Shown here piece by piece: positions 25,333 through 34,854 of a stretch of DNA of 64,000 bases (positions are counted from its first letter, which is position 1; each line of letters starts with the position of its first letter). Under the pieces are notes generated by a model, which did no database searches, was not told the origin of the DNA, and was given only the letters and a program-made list of their open reading frames with translations. The DNA is taken from contig CAJUMR010000011.1 of the NCBI GenBank assembly GCA_910587475.1, positions 19,016 through 83,015 on the forward strand. Reading direction: 5' to 3'. Made by a program: the position numbers and the translations under genes. The stretch is from an uncultured Muribaculaceae bacterium (GTDB taxonomy: Bacteria; Bacteroidota; Bacteroidia; Bacteroidales; Muribaculaceae).

Positions 25333-28080
25333 ATGAGACTTAAACTGTTTCTATTCATGTTGCTCTCGGCCATGCTGCCGATGACAGCCCAGACCGCAGC
25401 AATAGTCGGGAAAATCGTCAACGCGACGTCCGGCAATCCGGTTTCTGGCGCGACAGTCGCCCTTCGCGACAATGGAATGTCGGTACGGACCAACTTCAAC
25501 GGCGATTTCCGCATCGAAGCTCCCGCCGGCGACAACTTCCTCACCGTAGTCAACGACGGCTTCACAAGCCTCGGACTCGACGTAACCGTCGGATCAGGAA
25601 AAACGGATCTCGGCGAGCTCCGCATCAACCCTGTCGATGACGACGACTATTTCGCTGAGTCGAGCGACCTTATCATCGACGATGCGACTTTCGAAGACGA
25701 AGAAGGCAGCAGTCAGAGCGTCGCAGCCCTCAACGGAGCAAATGACGACATTTACTACAGCACCGCCTCCTACAACTTCTCGCCGATGTATTTCCGCTAC
25801 AGAGGCTACGACAACCAGTATCAGACCGTCTACATCAACGGCATGGCGTTCAACGACCCCATCCGCGGACGTTTCAACTTCTCGACTCTCATGGGCATGA
25901 CTTCGCGCGCATTCCGCAATAAGACAACAACCGCAGGAATGGGTGCTTCGAATTATGGCTTCGGATCTATCGGCGGATCGGTCAACTACAACACCGTCAC
26001 CGATCTCTACTCGCCGGGCTTCAACGGCTCGCTCGCCTACACCAACTCAAGCTATATGATGCGCGCCATGGCGACATACTCCACTGGCGTCAGCCGCAAG
26101 GGTTGGGCGTTCACTGTCAGCGCCATCGGACGATATGCCGAAGAGGGTGTGATGGAAGGAACGTTCTACAATTCGGGCGGTCTCTTCCTCTCTCTTGAGA
26201 AAATCCTCAACCCCAACAACTCGCTGACCTTTACGGCATTCGGCGGCCCGACCCAGAGAGCCTCAGGCATCGCCACATATCAGGAAGCCTACGATCTCGC
26301 CGGCTCTAACCTCTACAACCCCGCATGGGGATGGCAGGACGGCAAGAAGCGCTCATCGAGAATCACCGAAACGTTCGACCCCACAATGATGCTCAACTGG
26401 CTCTACAAGAAAGACAACACAATCGTCAACACTGCCGCTGCCGCTCGCTGGGTCAACTACAACCGCACGGCTCTCCAGTACTACAAGGCCAACGACCCCA
26501 ACCCGACATACTACCGCTATCTTCCATCTTACTATGAAGATAACGAAGAGCAGTTTGACCTCTACACCCAGGGATGGCGCGACGGTTCGCTCCGTCAGAT
26601 CCGTTGGGACGACCTCTATCAGGTCAACTACCTCAACAACATTCAGAACGAAAACCTCCCCGACAGCGAGAAAAAAGGTTCGAGCTACATCATGGAGAAC
26701 CGCATCAGCAACCAGTTCAGCGCCATGTTCAGCTCATATGTCAACACTCGTCTGAACGACGTTCTCTCGCTTCAGGGCGGTGTGTCGTTCAACTACACCA
26801 AAGGCTCTAACTACAAGACCGTCCGCGACCTCATGGGCGGTGAATTCTGGCTTGACGTCGATCCGTTCAGCGACCGCGACTTCACAATCGCACCCGACAA
26901 CCTCCAGAACGACCTCGACCACCCCAACCGCCGCGTCGGCAAGGGAGACAGATTCGGCTACGATTACGACATCCACTCTATCCAGGCTGAAGCTTGGATC
27001 CAGAACGTGATCAACCTCCCCAACTGGGACATCAACTACGGCCTCAAGATGAGCTACACCCAATATCAGCGCGACGGCCACATGCGCAACGGACGTGCAC
27101 CGTTGAACTCTTTGGGTAAAAGCGCGATGCAGCGCTTCGACAATGCCGAGCTGAAAGTCGGAGCTACATACAAACTCGACGGTCGCAACTACTTCTCGGC
27201 TCACCTCGACTACGGCACACGCGCGCCGCTGTTCGACAACGTGTTCATCGCTCCCCGCGTCAAAAACACAACCGTCGACAAGCCTGCAAACGAACGCGAC
27301 CTCGCCGTCGACCTCGGATACACTTGGAACTACCGTCGCTTCCGCGGTTCAATCACCGGCTACTACACAGTGATGGACAACGCCATCGAACGCAACGGCT
27401 TCTACGACGAGACTTATCAGACCTACACAAACTATGTGCTCACCGACGTCAAGCGCGTCTACAAAGGCATCGAACTCGGCATGGCTTACAAGATCACACC
27501 ATCGCTCACCGCTACATTTGCCGGCACGATCTCGCGCTTCCAGTATAAGAACAACCCTCAGGGCACACGTACTTTCGAAAACGGTCTGTACCCCGACTCG
27601 ACACAGACTGTCTACCTCAAGAACTACTATCTCGGTTCTGTGCCCCAGACTCAGGCCAACCTCGGTCTCGACTGGGCTGCTCCCGGCAACTGGTTCTTCA
27701 ACATCAACGGCACATTCCAAGGTGACGCCTGCGTCAACCTCGCTCCGGCCTACCACGAAGCTCTTCCCCAACTTTGGGAACAGTTTGGCGACAGCGAGGA
27801 ACAGCTGATGGCCAAAATCGACGAGCTTTCGGCTCAGGACAAGATCAAAAACGCCTTCACCCTCAACCTCTCGATCGGCAAACTCATCTACATCAACCGA
27901 AAAGTGTCGCTCAACATCAACGTCAACATCAACAACATTCTCAACAACCGCGATGTTGTCACCTACGCTTACCAGCAGGGACGACTCGACACAAAGAACT
28001 TCGACCGCGGAGCCTATCCCAACCGTCTGAGCTACGCTCAAGGTATCAGGGCATTCGTCAATGTCGGCGTCAGATTTTAA
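25333..28080 (+). CDS. TonB-dependent receptor with carboxypeptidase-like N-domain
   Basis: The 915-residue outer-membrane receptor starts with a signal peptide (cleavage near PMTAQ), then a carboxypeptidase D regulatory-like beta domain (about 24-100: GKIVNATSGNPVSGATVAL), an acidic linker, a plug domain (about 125-230: YRGYDNQYQTVYINGMAFND) and a 22-strand-type barrel ending in aromatic F (VNVGVRF). It imports a substrate across the outer membrane using TonB energy. Unlike classic SusC it is shorter and is not followed by susD; two DUF5689 lipoproteins follow after 30 and 29 bases, most likely in the same operon and perhaps acting as its surface partners. The substrate is unknown. Confidence 0.88.
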   Translation: MRLKLFLFMLLSAMLPMTAQTAAIVGKIVNATSGNPVSGATVALRDNGMSVRTNFNGDFRIEAPAGDNFLTVVNDGFTSLGLDVTVGSGKTDLGELRINPVDDDDYFAESSDLIIDDATFEDEEGSSQSVAALNGANDDIYYSTASYNFSPMYFRYRGYDNQYQTVYINGMAFNDPIRGRFNFSTLMGMTSRAFRNKTTTAGMGASNYGFGSIGGSVNYNTVTDLYSPGFNGSLAYTNSSYMMRAMATYSTGVSRKGWAFTVSAIGRYAEEGVMEGTFYNSGGLFLSLEKILNPNNSLTFTAFGGPTQRASGIATYQEAYDLAGSNLYNPAWGWQDGKKRSSRITETFDPTMMLNWLYKKDNTIVNTAAAARWVNYNRTALQYYKANDPNPTYYRYLPSYYEDNEEQFDLYTQGWRDGSLRQIRWDDLYQVNYLNNIQNENLPDSEKKGSSYIMENRISNQFSAMFSSYVNTRLNDVLSLQGGVSFNYTKGSNYKTVRDLMGGEFWLDVDPFSDRDFTIAPDNLQNDLDHPNRRVGKGDRFGYDYDIHSIQAEAWIQNVINLPNWDINYGLKMSYTQYQRDGHMRNGRAPLNSLGKSAMQRFDNAELKVGATYKLDGRNYFSAHLDYGTRAPLFDNVFIAPRVKNTTVDKPANERDLAVDLGYTWNYRRFRGSITGYYTVMDNAIERNGFYDETYQTYTNYVLTDVKRVYKGIELGMAYKITPSLTATFAGTISRFQYKNNPQGTRTFENGLYPDSTQTVYLKNYYLGSVPQTQANLGLDWAAPGNWFFNINGTFQGDACVNLAPAYHEALPQLWEQFGDSEEQLMAKIDELSAQDKIKNAFTLNLSIGKLIYINRKVSLNINVNINNILNNRDVVTYAYQQGRLDTKNFDRGAYPNRLSYAQGIRAFVNVGVRF

Positions 28081-28110
28081 TGTATGACTTTCAACTATAG
28101 CAATCGATCA

Positions 28111-30117
28111 ATGAAAAAGACTTCATTATACATAGCCTCTATGGCAATCGCTGCCGCTGCACTCGGTGCATGCGACAACGAATTCGAGCGTCCGCCGATG
28201 GTAGTGCCTTCTTCCGCTTGGGAAGCAAACACAACAATCGAGGACTTCAAAGCCGAATACTGGAACACAGTCGAGACAGCCCCTCAGGTTGTCGGACTCA
28301 ATGCCGACGGCGACTCGATCATCGTCAAAGGACGCGTTTGCTCCTCCGACAAATCGGGCAACATTTTCAAATATCTGATCATCCAGGGCGAATCTGAAGC
28401 TCTCGCGCTCACGCTCGACTTCTACGACATCTACGAAAGCTACAAGTTCGGACAGGAGATCTATGTCAACCTTTCGGGTCTGACCATCGGCGGATACTCC
28501 GGCCTGATGTGTGTCGGCAACGGCACTGACGACCGCGGTCGTGTGGCACGTGCCGCCGAAACCCTTTTCGCTACCCACGCTCAGGTCAACGGACTGCCGG
28601 CCACAGCGATGGTCGACACTGTCGTCACCTCCATCCCGACTGTCGAAGCAGCCAAGGCATCGGCCGAAGGCCTTCAGCAATGGCAGAGCCGTCTGGTGCG
28701 CTTCGACAACGTTCGTTTCGAAGACGCCGGTGAGCCATTTGCAGTCGGCACATCTTCGACAAGCCGCTACATCATCGACGACGCAGGCAACCGACTCCTC
28801 GTCTACAACAGCACATACTCCGACTTCAAGGACCAGCTCCTGCCTTCGGGCAACGGCTCGGTTGTCGGCATCATGAGCTACTTCGGCACAACATGGCAAT
28901 TGCTTCTCATCGACGCTGAAGGTTGCATCGGTTTCAACGGCGTGACACCTCCCGTGTTCTCGCCCGCTGCCGGCACAGTGAAACCCGGCACAGAGATCAC
29001 CATCTCTTGCGCCACAGAAGGTGCTGAGATCCATTACACTCTCGACGGCTCTGACCCGACAATCTCGTCGCAGCTCTACACCGACCCGATCGTTCTCGAA
29101 GAGACCACCACAATCAAAGCCATCGCCACCCTCGCAGGCCACGAAGCCAGCAAAATCACTTCGGCCCGTTTCGTCGTCTCCGACAGCGCAGCTCCCGAAG
29201 GCGACGGATCGCAGGAATCACCCTACACCATCGCTCAGATAATCGCCATGGCGCCGACTTCGACTTCGACAGCTGTAGCAGAAGGAGTATGGGGCACAGG
29301 CTACATCGTCGGCTACATCCCCACAGGTGGAGCATCGACAACCATCGACCTCACCGTATTCGGCACTTCCGGCAGCGTCATCGCTTCGAACCTTGTGATC
29401 GCACCCACTGCCGATGAGACAGACTACAACAACTGCATCGCCATCCAGCTGTCGTCAGGCACAGACATCCGCGCAGCACTCAACCTTGTCGACCACCCCG
29501 AAAACATCGGCAAACTCGTCAAAGTGAAAGGCGACGTGATGAAATACTGCAACGCTCCGGGCCTCAAGAATCTTTCGGCCTATGAGCTCGATGGTGAAGG
29601 CGGCGGCACAACTCCGACTCCCCCCGCCGGCGACGCCATCTTCTCGGAAACATTCCTCAACGGCAATCTCGGCAGCTTCGCATCATCGGTTGAAACTTCC
29701 GGATCATGGACCGGATGGAGAGCCAACACTTCCAACCCCCTCTGCGCGATAGCCAACTCTTATGTCGAAGGCACTAACGAAGCCGCCACCGCATGGCTCT
29801 ACTCTCCCGCCATCAGCCTCGAAGGCTACACTTCGGCGTCTCTCTCGTTCGAACAGGCTTTCGGCTTCTACTTCCCGACTACACAGGAGCAGTTCTGCAC
29901 CGTCAACATCAGAGTCAGCGGCGGCGAATGGCAATCGCTGACCCTCACCAACTTCCCCGAAAAAGGCCAGGGCAACTGGACCGGTTGGGTCGAGAACACT
30001 CTCGACATTTCGTCTTACGCCGGAAAGACCATCGAACTCGCCTTCAAATATGTCAACGACGGAAAGCAGAGCGTCGCTTGGGAAATCCGCAACCTGACTG
30101 TCAACGGAAGCAAATGA
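28111..30117 (+). CDS. DUF5689 / choice-of-anchor-J surface lipoprotein (first of pair)
   Basis: A 668-residue lipoprotein, lipobox ALGAC (Cys21) followed by DNE, an acidic start that in Bacteroidota often marks export to the cell surface. In order: DUF5689 (about 35-300; the FKAEYW ... VKGRVCSSDKSGNIFKYLII OB-fold-like segment), a chitobiase C-terminal-like domain (about 295-360; IHYTLDGSDPT), a DUF6359 OB-like domain (about 365-505; GDGSQESPYTIAQII, GTGYIVGYI), a TPTPPAG linker, and a choice-of-anchor-J jellyroll (about 515-668). I start at 28111 rather than 28084 because the signal peptide begins there. Composed of binding-type domains with no visible catalytic centre, it is probably a ligand-binding partner of the upstream receptor (inference). 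Confidence 0.8.
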   Translation: MKKTSLYIASMAIAAAALGACDNEFERPPMVVPSSAWEANTTIEDFKAEYWNTVETAPQVVGLNADGDSIIVKGRVCSSDKSGNIFKYLIIQGESEALALTLDFYDIYESYKFGQEIYVNLSGLTIGGYSGLMCVGNGTDDRGRVARAAETLFATHAQVNGLPATAMVDTVVTSIPTVEAAKASAEGLQQWQSRLVRFDNVRFEDAGEPFAVGTSSTSRYIIDDAGNRLLVYNSTYSDFKDQLLPSGNGSVVGIMSYFGTTWQLLLIDAEGCIGFNGVTPPVFSPAAGTVKPGTEITISCATEGAEIHYTLDGSDPTISSQLYTDPIVLEETTTIKAIATLAGHEASKITSARFVVSDSAAPEGDGSQESPYTIAQIIAMAPTSTSTAVAEGVWGTGYIVGYIPTGGASTTIDLTVFGTSGSVIASNLVIAPTADETDYNNCIAIQLSSGTDIRAALNLVDHPENIGKLVKVKGDVMKYCNAPGLKNLSAYELDGEGGGTTPTPPAGDAIFSETFLNGNLGSFASSVETSGSWTGWRANTSNPLCAIANSYVEGTNEAATAWLYSPAISLEGYTSASLSFEQAFGFYFPTTQEQFCTVNIRVSGGEWQSLTLTNFPEKGQGNWTGWVENTLDISSYAGKTIELAFKYVNDGKQSVAWEIRNLTVNGSK

Positions 30118-30146
30118 TCGTCAAACCTATAACCATATAGACAACA

Positions 30147-32801
30147 ATGAAATCTGTTAAATCATATATCTTTGGGCTTGGCGCGGCGATCGCTCTTGCT
30201 GCCGGCTTCACCGCTTGTCAGGACGACATCGACGCCCCGGCAATGGAGATACCCGTCGCCGTTAATCAAGCCAACACAACCATTGCTGAGCTGAAAGAAG
30301 CCTTCTGGCAAGAAACAACAAACTATGCCTTGCAGGTACCCGCAAAAGAAGACGGCTCGCACTACATCATCAAAGGACGCGTCATATCATCTGACGAGCA
30401 CAGCAACGTGTTCAAATTCCTGTCTATCCAGGACGAAACGGCCGCTATAACATTCTCGGTCAACTCCTACAACCTCTACCTCAACTACCGCGTAGGCCAG
30501 GAGATCGTTGTCGACGCCACAGGCATGTACATCGGCAAATACGCCGGTCTACAGCAGTTCGGCACTCCCTCCTACTACGAGAACGGTTCGACATGGCAAG
30601 TCGGCTTCATGTCTCCCGAATTCTTCCAGCAGCACATCGAGCTCAACAACGTGCCCGATGTCGAAAAGCTCGACACTCTGACAGTCAACTCGTTCAGCGA
30701 GTTTGACACATCGGCCGAAGGTCTCCGCAAATGGCAGGGACAGCTCGTGCGCATCAACAATGTCCACTTCCTCGACGGAGGTGTCAAGACATTCTCGGCA
30801 TACCACAGCAACAGCAACGACGATGTCAACAAGACTCTGATCGATGCCGCCGGCAACAGCAACCTCGTAGTCCGCACAAGCGGCTATGCCGACTTCTGGA
30901 ACCAGAAATTGCCCGAAGGCAATGGCGACATCGTCGGCATTCTCAGCTTCTACCAGAGCCTCAGCGGTTCGTCGATGTGGCAGCTGATCCTCAACGACGT
31001 CGACGGCTGCATGAACTTCGGCAACCCGACAGTTCCGGCCGGCTCTGAAAACAATCCCTACCAGGTAGAAGATGTGATCAAACTCGAAACCGACGGCACT
31101 GTAGCCGACGGATGGGTGACCGGATATATCGTCGGTTCTGTTGCTCCCGGTGTCACTGATGTGACTTCTAACGAAGACATCACATGGGGCGCTGAGGCTC
31201 TCATGCCCTACACCCTCGTCATCGGAGCTGACAAAGAAACCACTGACATCAGCCAGGCTCTCGTAATCGAACTTCCCGCCAACACTCCTCTCCGTCAGTT
31301 GGGCAACCTCCGCGACAATCCTCAGAACTACGGCAAAGCGATCACAGTCAAAGGCTCATTCGAAAAAGTAATGGGCACATTTGGCGTAGCCGGCAACAGC
31401 GGCGCTGCATCTCAGTTCAAGATCGAAGGCGTTGACGCCGGTAACGATGGTGTTCCAGAAGGCAACGGCACCGCCGACAGCCCGTTCAACGCCACTCAAG
31501 CTAAGGCCCAGGCTATCGCCAACGGCACTGCAAGCACCGAAAATGTCTATGTCAAAGGCTACATCACCAGCGGCGCAATCAACATGACCTACGGCACCGG
31601 CACATGGACAATCTCAAACAATCCCGACGGTTCGGGCGACACATTCGAACTCTTCGGAACTTACGACACCAACAACAGCAAATTCACCGATGAAAACGCT
31701 GTCAAGATCGGCGACCTCGTTGTCGCAGTAGGACCGATTTTCTACTACAACAGCAAAACGCCCGAAATGAGCAAAGGCCACCTCGTGTCGATCAACGGCG
31801 GAGGCAGCGGCACCACTCCTACACCGCCCGCAGGCAACGCCATCTACTCCGAATCATTCACCAACGGCAACCTCGGAGCATTCACCACAACTGTAGAAAC
31901 ATCGGGATCATGGACCGGATGGCGCGCCAACACCAACTCTCCCGTCTGCGCGATAGCCAACTCGTATATCAACGGCGTAAACGAAGCAGCAACAGCATGG
32001 ATGATTTCTCCTGAAATCAACCTCACCGGCGCGACCAACGCTTCGGTCAAGCTAGAACAGGCTTTCGGCTTCTACTTCCCGACCAAGCAGGAGCAGTTCT
32101 GCACGCTCAACATCCGCGAAAAAGGCGGACAATGGCAACAGCTCACCCTCACCCAATTCCCCGAAAAGGGCCAGGGCAACTGGACAAGCTTCGCTGAAAA
32201 CACAGTCGACATCTCGGCCTATGTAGGAAAAACCGTCGAAATCGGTTTCAAATACTACAACGACGGCAATCAGAGCATCGCTTGGGAGATAACCAACTTC
32301 TCGGTTATCGCCGATGCAGGCTCTGTGACCCCCGGCGGAGGCACTGATCCTGATCCCGATCCAGAACCCGATCCGACACCCGGCACAGGCGAAGACGCCA
32401 CAATCAAGGCAACTGCCATCACAAACATTCCCGGATCGACAACTGTCGACGGCTACACAATCACGATCAACCAAGGCTCAGGCTCTACAGCTCCGACCCT
32501 CCACGCTTCAAGCTCGGCAGTCCGTCTCTACGCTGACAACACCATCCAGATCAAGGGTGGGCGCATGACATCGATCGTATTCAAGATCGCATCGACCAAC
32601 AAAGCCCGATACACCACCGTCACCCCGAGCACAGGCTCTATCACCCCTGCTCAGGCTGAAGGCGACACATCGTTCACTTGGGTCGGCGATGCTTCGTCGG
32701 TGACCTTCACTGTCGGCCACGACGCCACACTCGGTTCCGACGGATCGGGCAAACGCGGACAGATCCACTTCACTCAGATCGACATCACAGCCGCCAAATA
32801 A
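30147..32801 (+). CDS. DUF5689 / choice-of-anchor-J surface lipoprotein (second of pair)
   Basis: An 884-residue lipoprotein with lipobox FTAC (Cys24) followed by QDD, matching the Bacteroidota surface-export pattern. Domains: DUF5689 (about 35-295; IIKGRVISSDEHSNVFKFL), a DUF6359-like domain (about 297-430; DGWVTGYIVGSV), a second DUF6359-like domain (about 440-555; VYVKGYITSG), a TPTPPAG linker, choice-of-anchor-J jellyroll (about 565-725), an Asp/Pro-rich spacer (DPDPDPEPDPTP), and a C-terminal beta domain (about 755-884) of a type common at the end of Bacteroidetes binding proteins. It is a paralogue of the preceding gene; the anchor-J parts are nearly the same. A strong terminator follows at 32825-32868. 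Confidence 0.8.
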   Translation: MKSVKSYIFGLGAAIALAAGFTACQDDIDAPAMEIPVAVNQANTTIAELKEAFWQETTNYALQVPAKEDGSHYIIKGRVISSDEHSNVFKFLSIQDETAAITFSVNSYNLYLNYRVGQEIVVDATGMYIGKYAGLQQFGTPSYYENGSTWQVGFMSPEFFQQHIELNNVPDVEKLDTLTVNSFSEFDTSAEGLRKWQGQLVRINNVHFLDGGVKTFSAYHSNSNDDVNKTLIDAAGNSNLVVRTSGYADFWNQKLPEGNGDIVGILSFYQSLSGSSMWQLILNDVDGCMNFGNPTVPAGSENNPYQVEDVIKLETDGTVADGWVTGYIVGSVAPGVTDVTSNEDITWGAEALMPYTLVIGADKETTDISQALVIELPANTPLRQLGNLRDNPQNYGKAITVKGSFEKVMGTFGVAGNSGAASQFKIEGVDAGNDGVPEGNGTADSPFNATQAKAQAIANGTASTENVYVKGYITSGAINMTYGTGTWTISNNPDGSGDTFELFGTYDTNNSKFTDENAVKIGDLVVAVGPIFYYNSKTPEMSKGHLVSINGGGSGTTPTPPAGNAIYSESFTNGNLGAFTTTVETSGSWTGWRANTNSPVCAIANSYINGVNEAATAWMISPEINLTGATNASVKLEQAFGFYFPTKQEQFCTLNIREKGGQWQQLTLTQFPEKGQGNWTSFAENTVDISAYVGKTVEIGFKYYNDGNQSIAWEITNFSVIADAGSVTPGGGTDPDPDPEPDPTPGTGEDATIKATAITNIPGSTTVDGYTITINQGSGSTAPTLHASSSAVRLYADNTIQIKGGRMTSIVFKIASTNKARYTTVTPSTGSITPAQAEGDTSFTWVGDASSVTFTVGHDATLGSDGSGKRGQIHFTQIDITAAK

Positions 32802-32824
32802 TCCCTGACGGCTACGAAAATCTT

Positions 32825-32868
32825 CGCGCCCGGTGACGACAAACAGTTTCACCGGGCGCGACGCTTTT
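32825..32868 (+). terminator. Intrinsic terminator of the receptor/DUF5689 operon
   Basis: A perfect 12-bp stem (CGCGCCCGGTGA with its complement), 12-base loop and a short T run. Confidence 0.85.
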
Positions 32869-32869
32869 A

Positions 32870-32900
32870 TTTGACCGATGAATAAATTTTCATAAATTTG
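32870..32900 (+). promoter_or_regulatory. Promoter of the DUF3822-rsmD unit
   Basis: TTTG (32870-32873), 19 bases, TAAATTTG (32893-32900): a full consensus Bacteroidota promoter. The expected start near 32905 leaves about 20 bases to ATG 32927. Confidence 0.75.
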
Positions 32901-32926
32901 TATCCTCAACCCTTGCGTTCGACACT

Positions 32927-33712
32927 ATGGACATCCAAGACGACAACACCAGCAGCCACGACCTTCGCCTCGCCATATTGATCAGGCCCGGAGGCATCGA
33001 CACATTGGCATGCAATGACCTGACCTGCACTCCCGCAGCAGTCGACATCGATCAGGCCGCCGCATCATCTCAGACTAAAACTCTCGAGGAAGCTGTCTAC
33101 GCATCGCCGGCGCTTCTGGGCGACTTCGCCTCGGTCGACGTTGTGGCCGACACTGACCGCTTCGTCATCGTGCCGGCGGCCATTGCCGACGATCCCGAAG
33201 CGACCGCTGAAGTAGCCCGGCTCTCATGGCCCGACGCCGACACCGACAATCTGGTCATCGACAGTTGCGGCACGGCGGCACTCGTCTCTATTTTCGACCG
33301 GCAGCTGACAAGCTTTGTCGGACGCACATTCATACGCGCCTCGCTCCACCATCGGCTTGCCATGCTCGTCCACTTCTTCATGTCGCAGAGCGCTCCGGTC
33401 AACCGCGTCAAGATTTATGCCCGTTTTGCCGGCCAGAAGCGCCTCGACATCGTGGTTCTTTCGACCTCCGGTCTGATCATGGCCAACTCTTTCGATTGCG
33501 AGGAGATCGACGACGCATTCTACTTCATCATGGCCGTTGTCAAAGACTGCGGCTTCGATGCGCTCGACGACGAACTAATCGTCTGCGGCGACGAACAGCG
33601 CTGCCGCGACATCACCGACAGACTGCGCGTCTACATCAACTCCGTCATGCCCCTCGTCACACCCGATGCATCACGGAAACTACCGTTAGAACTGATAAAT
33701 TTCACAAAATGA
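32927..33712 (+). CDS. DUF3822 family protein
   Basis: This 261-residue protein matches the Bacteroidota-only DUF3822 family in length, in composition and in lying directly before rsmD, where I recognise it in other Bacteroidales. The family is thought to have an actin-like (ASKHA) fold; no enzymatic activity is known. A visible conserved region is the central FVGRTFIRASLHHRLAMLVH stretch and the C-terminal half with SFDCEEIDDAFYFIM. Its stop overlaps the rsmD start (ATGA), so translation of the two is coupled. It has a consensus promoter. Confidence 0.75.
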   Translation: MDIQDDNTSSHDLRLAILIRPGGIDTLACNDLTCTPAAVDIDQAAASSQTKTLEEAVYASPALLGDFASVDVVADTDRFVIVPAAIADDPEATAEVARLSWPDADTDNLVIDSCGTAALVSIFDRQLTSFVGRTFIRASLHHRLAMLVHFFMSQSAPVNRVKIYARFAGQKRLDIVVLSTSGLIMANSFDCEEIDDAFYFIMAVVKDCGFDALDDELIVCGDEQRCRDITDRLRVYINSVMPLVTPDASRKLPLELINFTK

Positions 33713-34251
33713 GAATCATAAGAGGAAAATTCGGCCGGCGACGCTTCGACGTCCCGACCAACATAACAGCCCGCCCGACAACAGACTTTGCCCGAGAAAA
33801 CATCTTCAACGTTCTCGAAAACCATGTCGACTTCGAAGGTCTATCTGCTCTCGACCTCTTTGCCGGCACCGGAGCCATAACGTTTGAATTCCTGTCGAGA
33901 GAATGTGCCGACGTCACAGCAGTCGAAAAGTCGGCGACACAGTACAATTTTATCAAGAAAGTGGCACAGCAGCTCAACGTCAACAACCTTACCCTCATCA
34001 AAGGCGACGCACTGAAGTTCATCGACACCTGCATCAAGAAATTTGACGTAATCTTTGCCGATCCCCCTTACGACATGCCCGACTTCGCCTCTGTCCCCGA
34101 GAAAGTACTTGCCTCGCAGATGCTTAAACCGGGCACGATATTCATTATCGAGCACAACAAGCACCACGACTTCAGCAATCTGCCCCACTTCATGGAGCAC
34201 CGGGCCTACGGATCGGTCAATTTCTCGATATTTCATATCCCCGAAGAGTAA
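33709..34251 (+). CDS. rsmD: 16S rRNA (guanine(966)-N(2))-methyltransferase RsmD
   Basis: The 180-residue SAM-dependent enzyme methylates G966 (E. coli numbering) of 16S rRNA in the small subunit. It shows the family N-terminus RIIRGKFGRRRFDVP, the region RPTTDFARENIFNVL, SAM-binding motif I ALDLFAGTGAITFE (about residue 46) and the catalytic DPPY (about residue 118). The ATG at 33709 overlaps the DUF3822 stop. Confidence 0.95.
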   Translation: MRIIRGKFGRRRFDVPTNITARPTTDFARENIFNVLENHVDFEGLSALDLFAGTGAITFEFLSRECADVTAVEKSATQYNFIKKVAQQLNVNNLTLIKGDALKFIDTCIKKFDVIFADPPYDMPDFASVPEKVLASQMLKPGTIFIIEHNKHHDFSNLPHFMEHRAYGSVNFSIFHIPEE

Positions 34252-34317
34252 CAGCTGCGAACTTTCTGCCCGGCACCGTTGTTATATCTGAAATAGACAC
34301 ATTAACAACCCAACGGT

Positions 34318-34758
34318 ATGAAAAAGTTTTTACTTTTATTAGCCCTCATAACAGGCTTGTCAACAGCCGCTTCAGCTAAAGACACATACGCCCACGACGC
34401 TTCTGTCCTCCCCGAAGCCGCGCGAACAACCATCGCTAACAACTTCAAGTCGAAAGTCAGCGTCGTCAAGATCGAGAAAAACCTCGGACGCATCAGCGAA
34501 TACGAAGTCATAATGACCGACGGATCGGAGATCAGTTTCGACCGCAACGGCAATTGGGACAACGTCGAGACCAACAACTCGAAATCAGTACCCGCAGGAT
34601 TCATCCCCCAGGCGATCAGAGACTATGTTGCTAAAAACCACAAAGGCACAAACATCGTCGGCATCGACAAGGAGCGCAACGGCTTCGAAATCGAATTGTC
34701 GAACGGCGTAGATATCAAATTTGACAAAGCCGGGCAATTTGTCCGCTACGACGATTGA
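34318..34758 (+). CDS. Secreted PepSY-like (DUF2874) domain protein
   Basis: The 146-residue protein has a signal peptide (MKKFLLLLALITGLSTAASA) and two PepSY-like beta-alpha units (about 30-75 and 85-145), each with the EYEVIMTDGSEISFDRNGNW and GFEIELSNGVDIKFDKAGQF type of ending. Such proteins are small periplasmic or surface proteins of unknown function, plentiful in gut Bacteroidales and sometimes likened to BLIP-type inhibitors. It stands alone between rsmD and a shared terminator. Confidence 0.85.
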   Translation: MKKFLLLLALITGLSTAASAKDTYAHDASVLPEAARTTIANNFKSKVSVVKIEKNLGRISEYEVIMTDGSEISFDRNGNWDNVETNNSKSVPAGFIPQAIRDYVAKNHKGTNIVGIDKERNGFEIELSNGVDIKFDKAGQFVRYDD

Positions 34759-34790
34759 TATATTTCTATACCATCACCATAATTCACATT

Positions 34791-34828
34791 GCGAGGCGAC
34801 TTTCCCTACCAACAGGAAGCCGCCTCGC
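34791..34828. terminator. Hairpin between convergent genes
   Basis: GCGAGGCG and CGCCTCGC arms with an inner TTTCC/GGAA pairing lie between the PepSY-like gene (plus strand) and the secreted-protein gene that ends at 34855 (minus strand), and could serve both. Confidence 0.65.
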
Positions 34829-34854
34829 CTCTATCTTTGTATATATGTTTCGTT

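Noticed and set aside
25333..28080. Classic SusC/SusD polysaccharide utilisation locus
   Set aside because: No SusD homologue follows, no glycoside hydrolase is in the operon, and the receptor is shorter than typical SusC.
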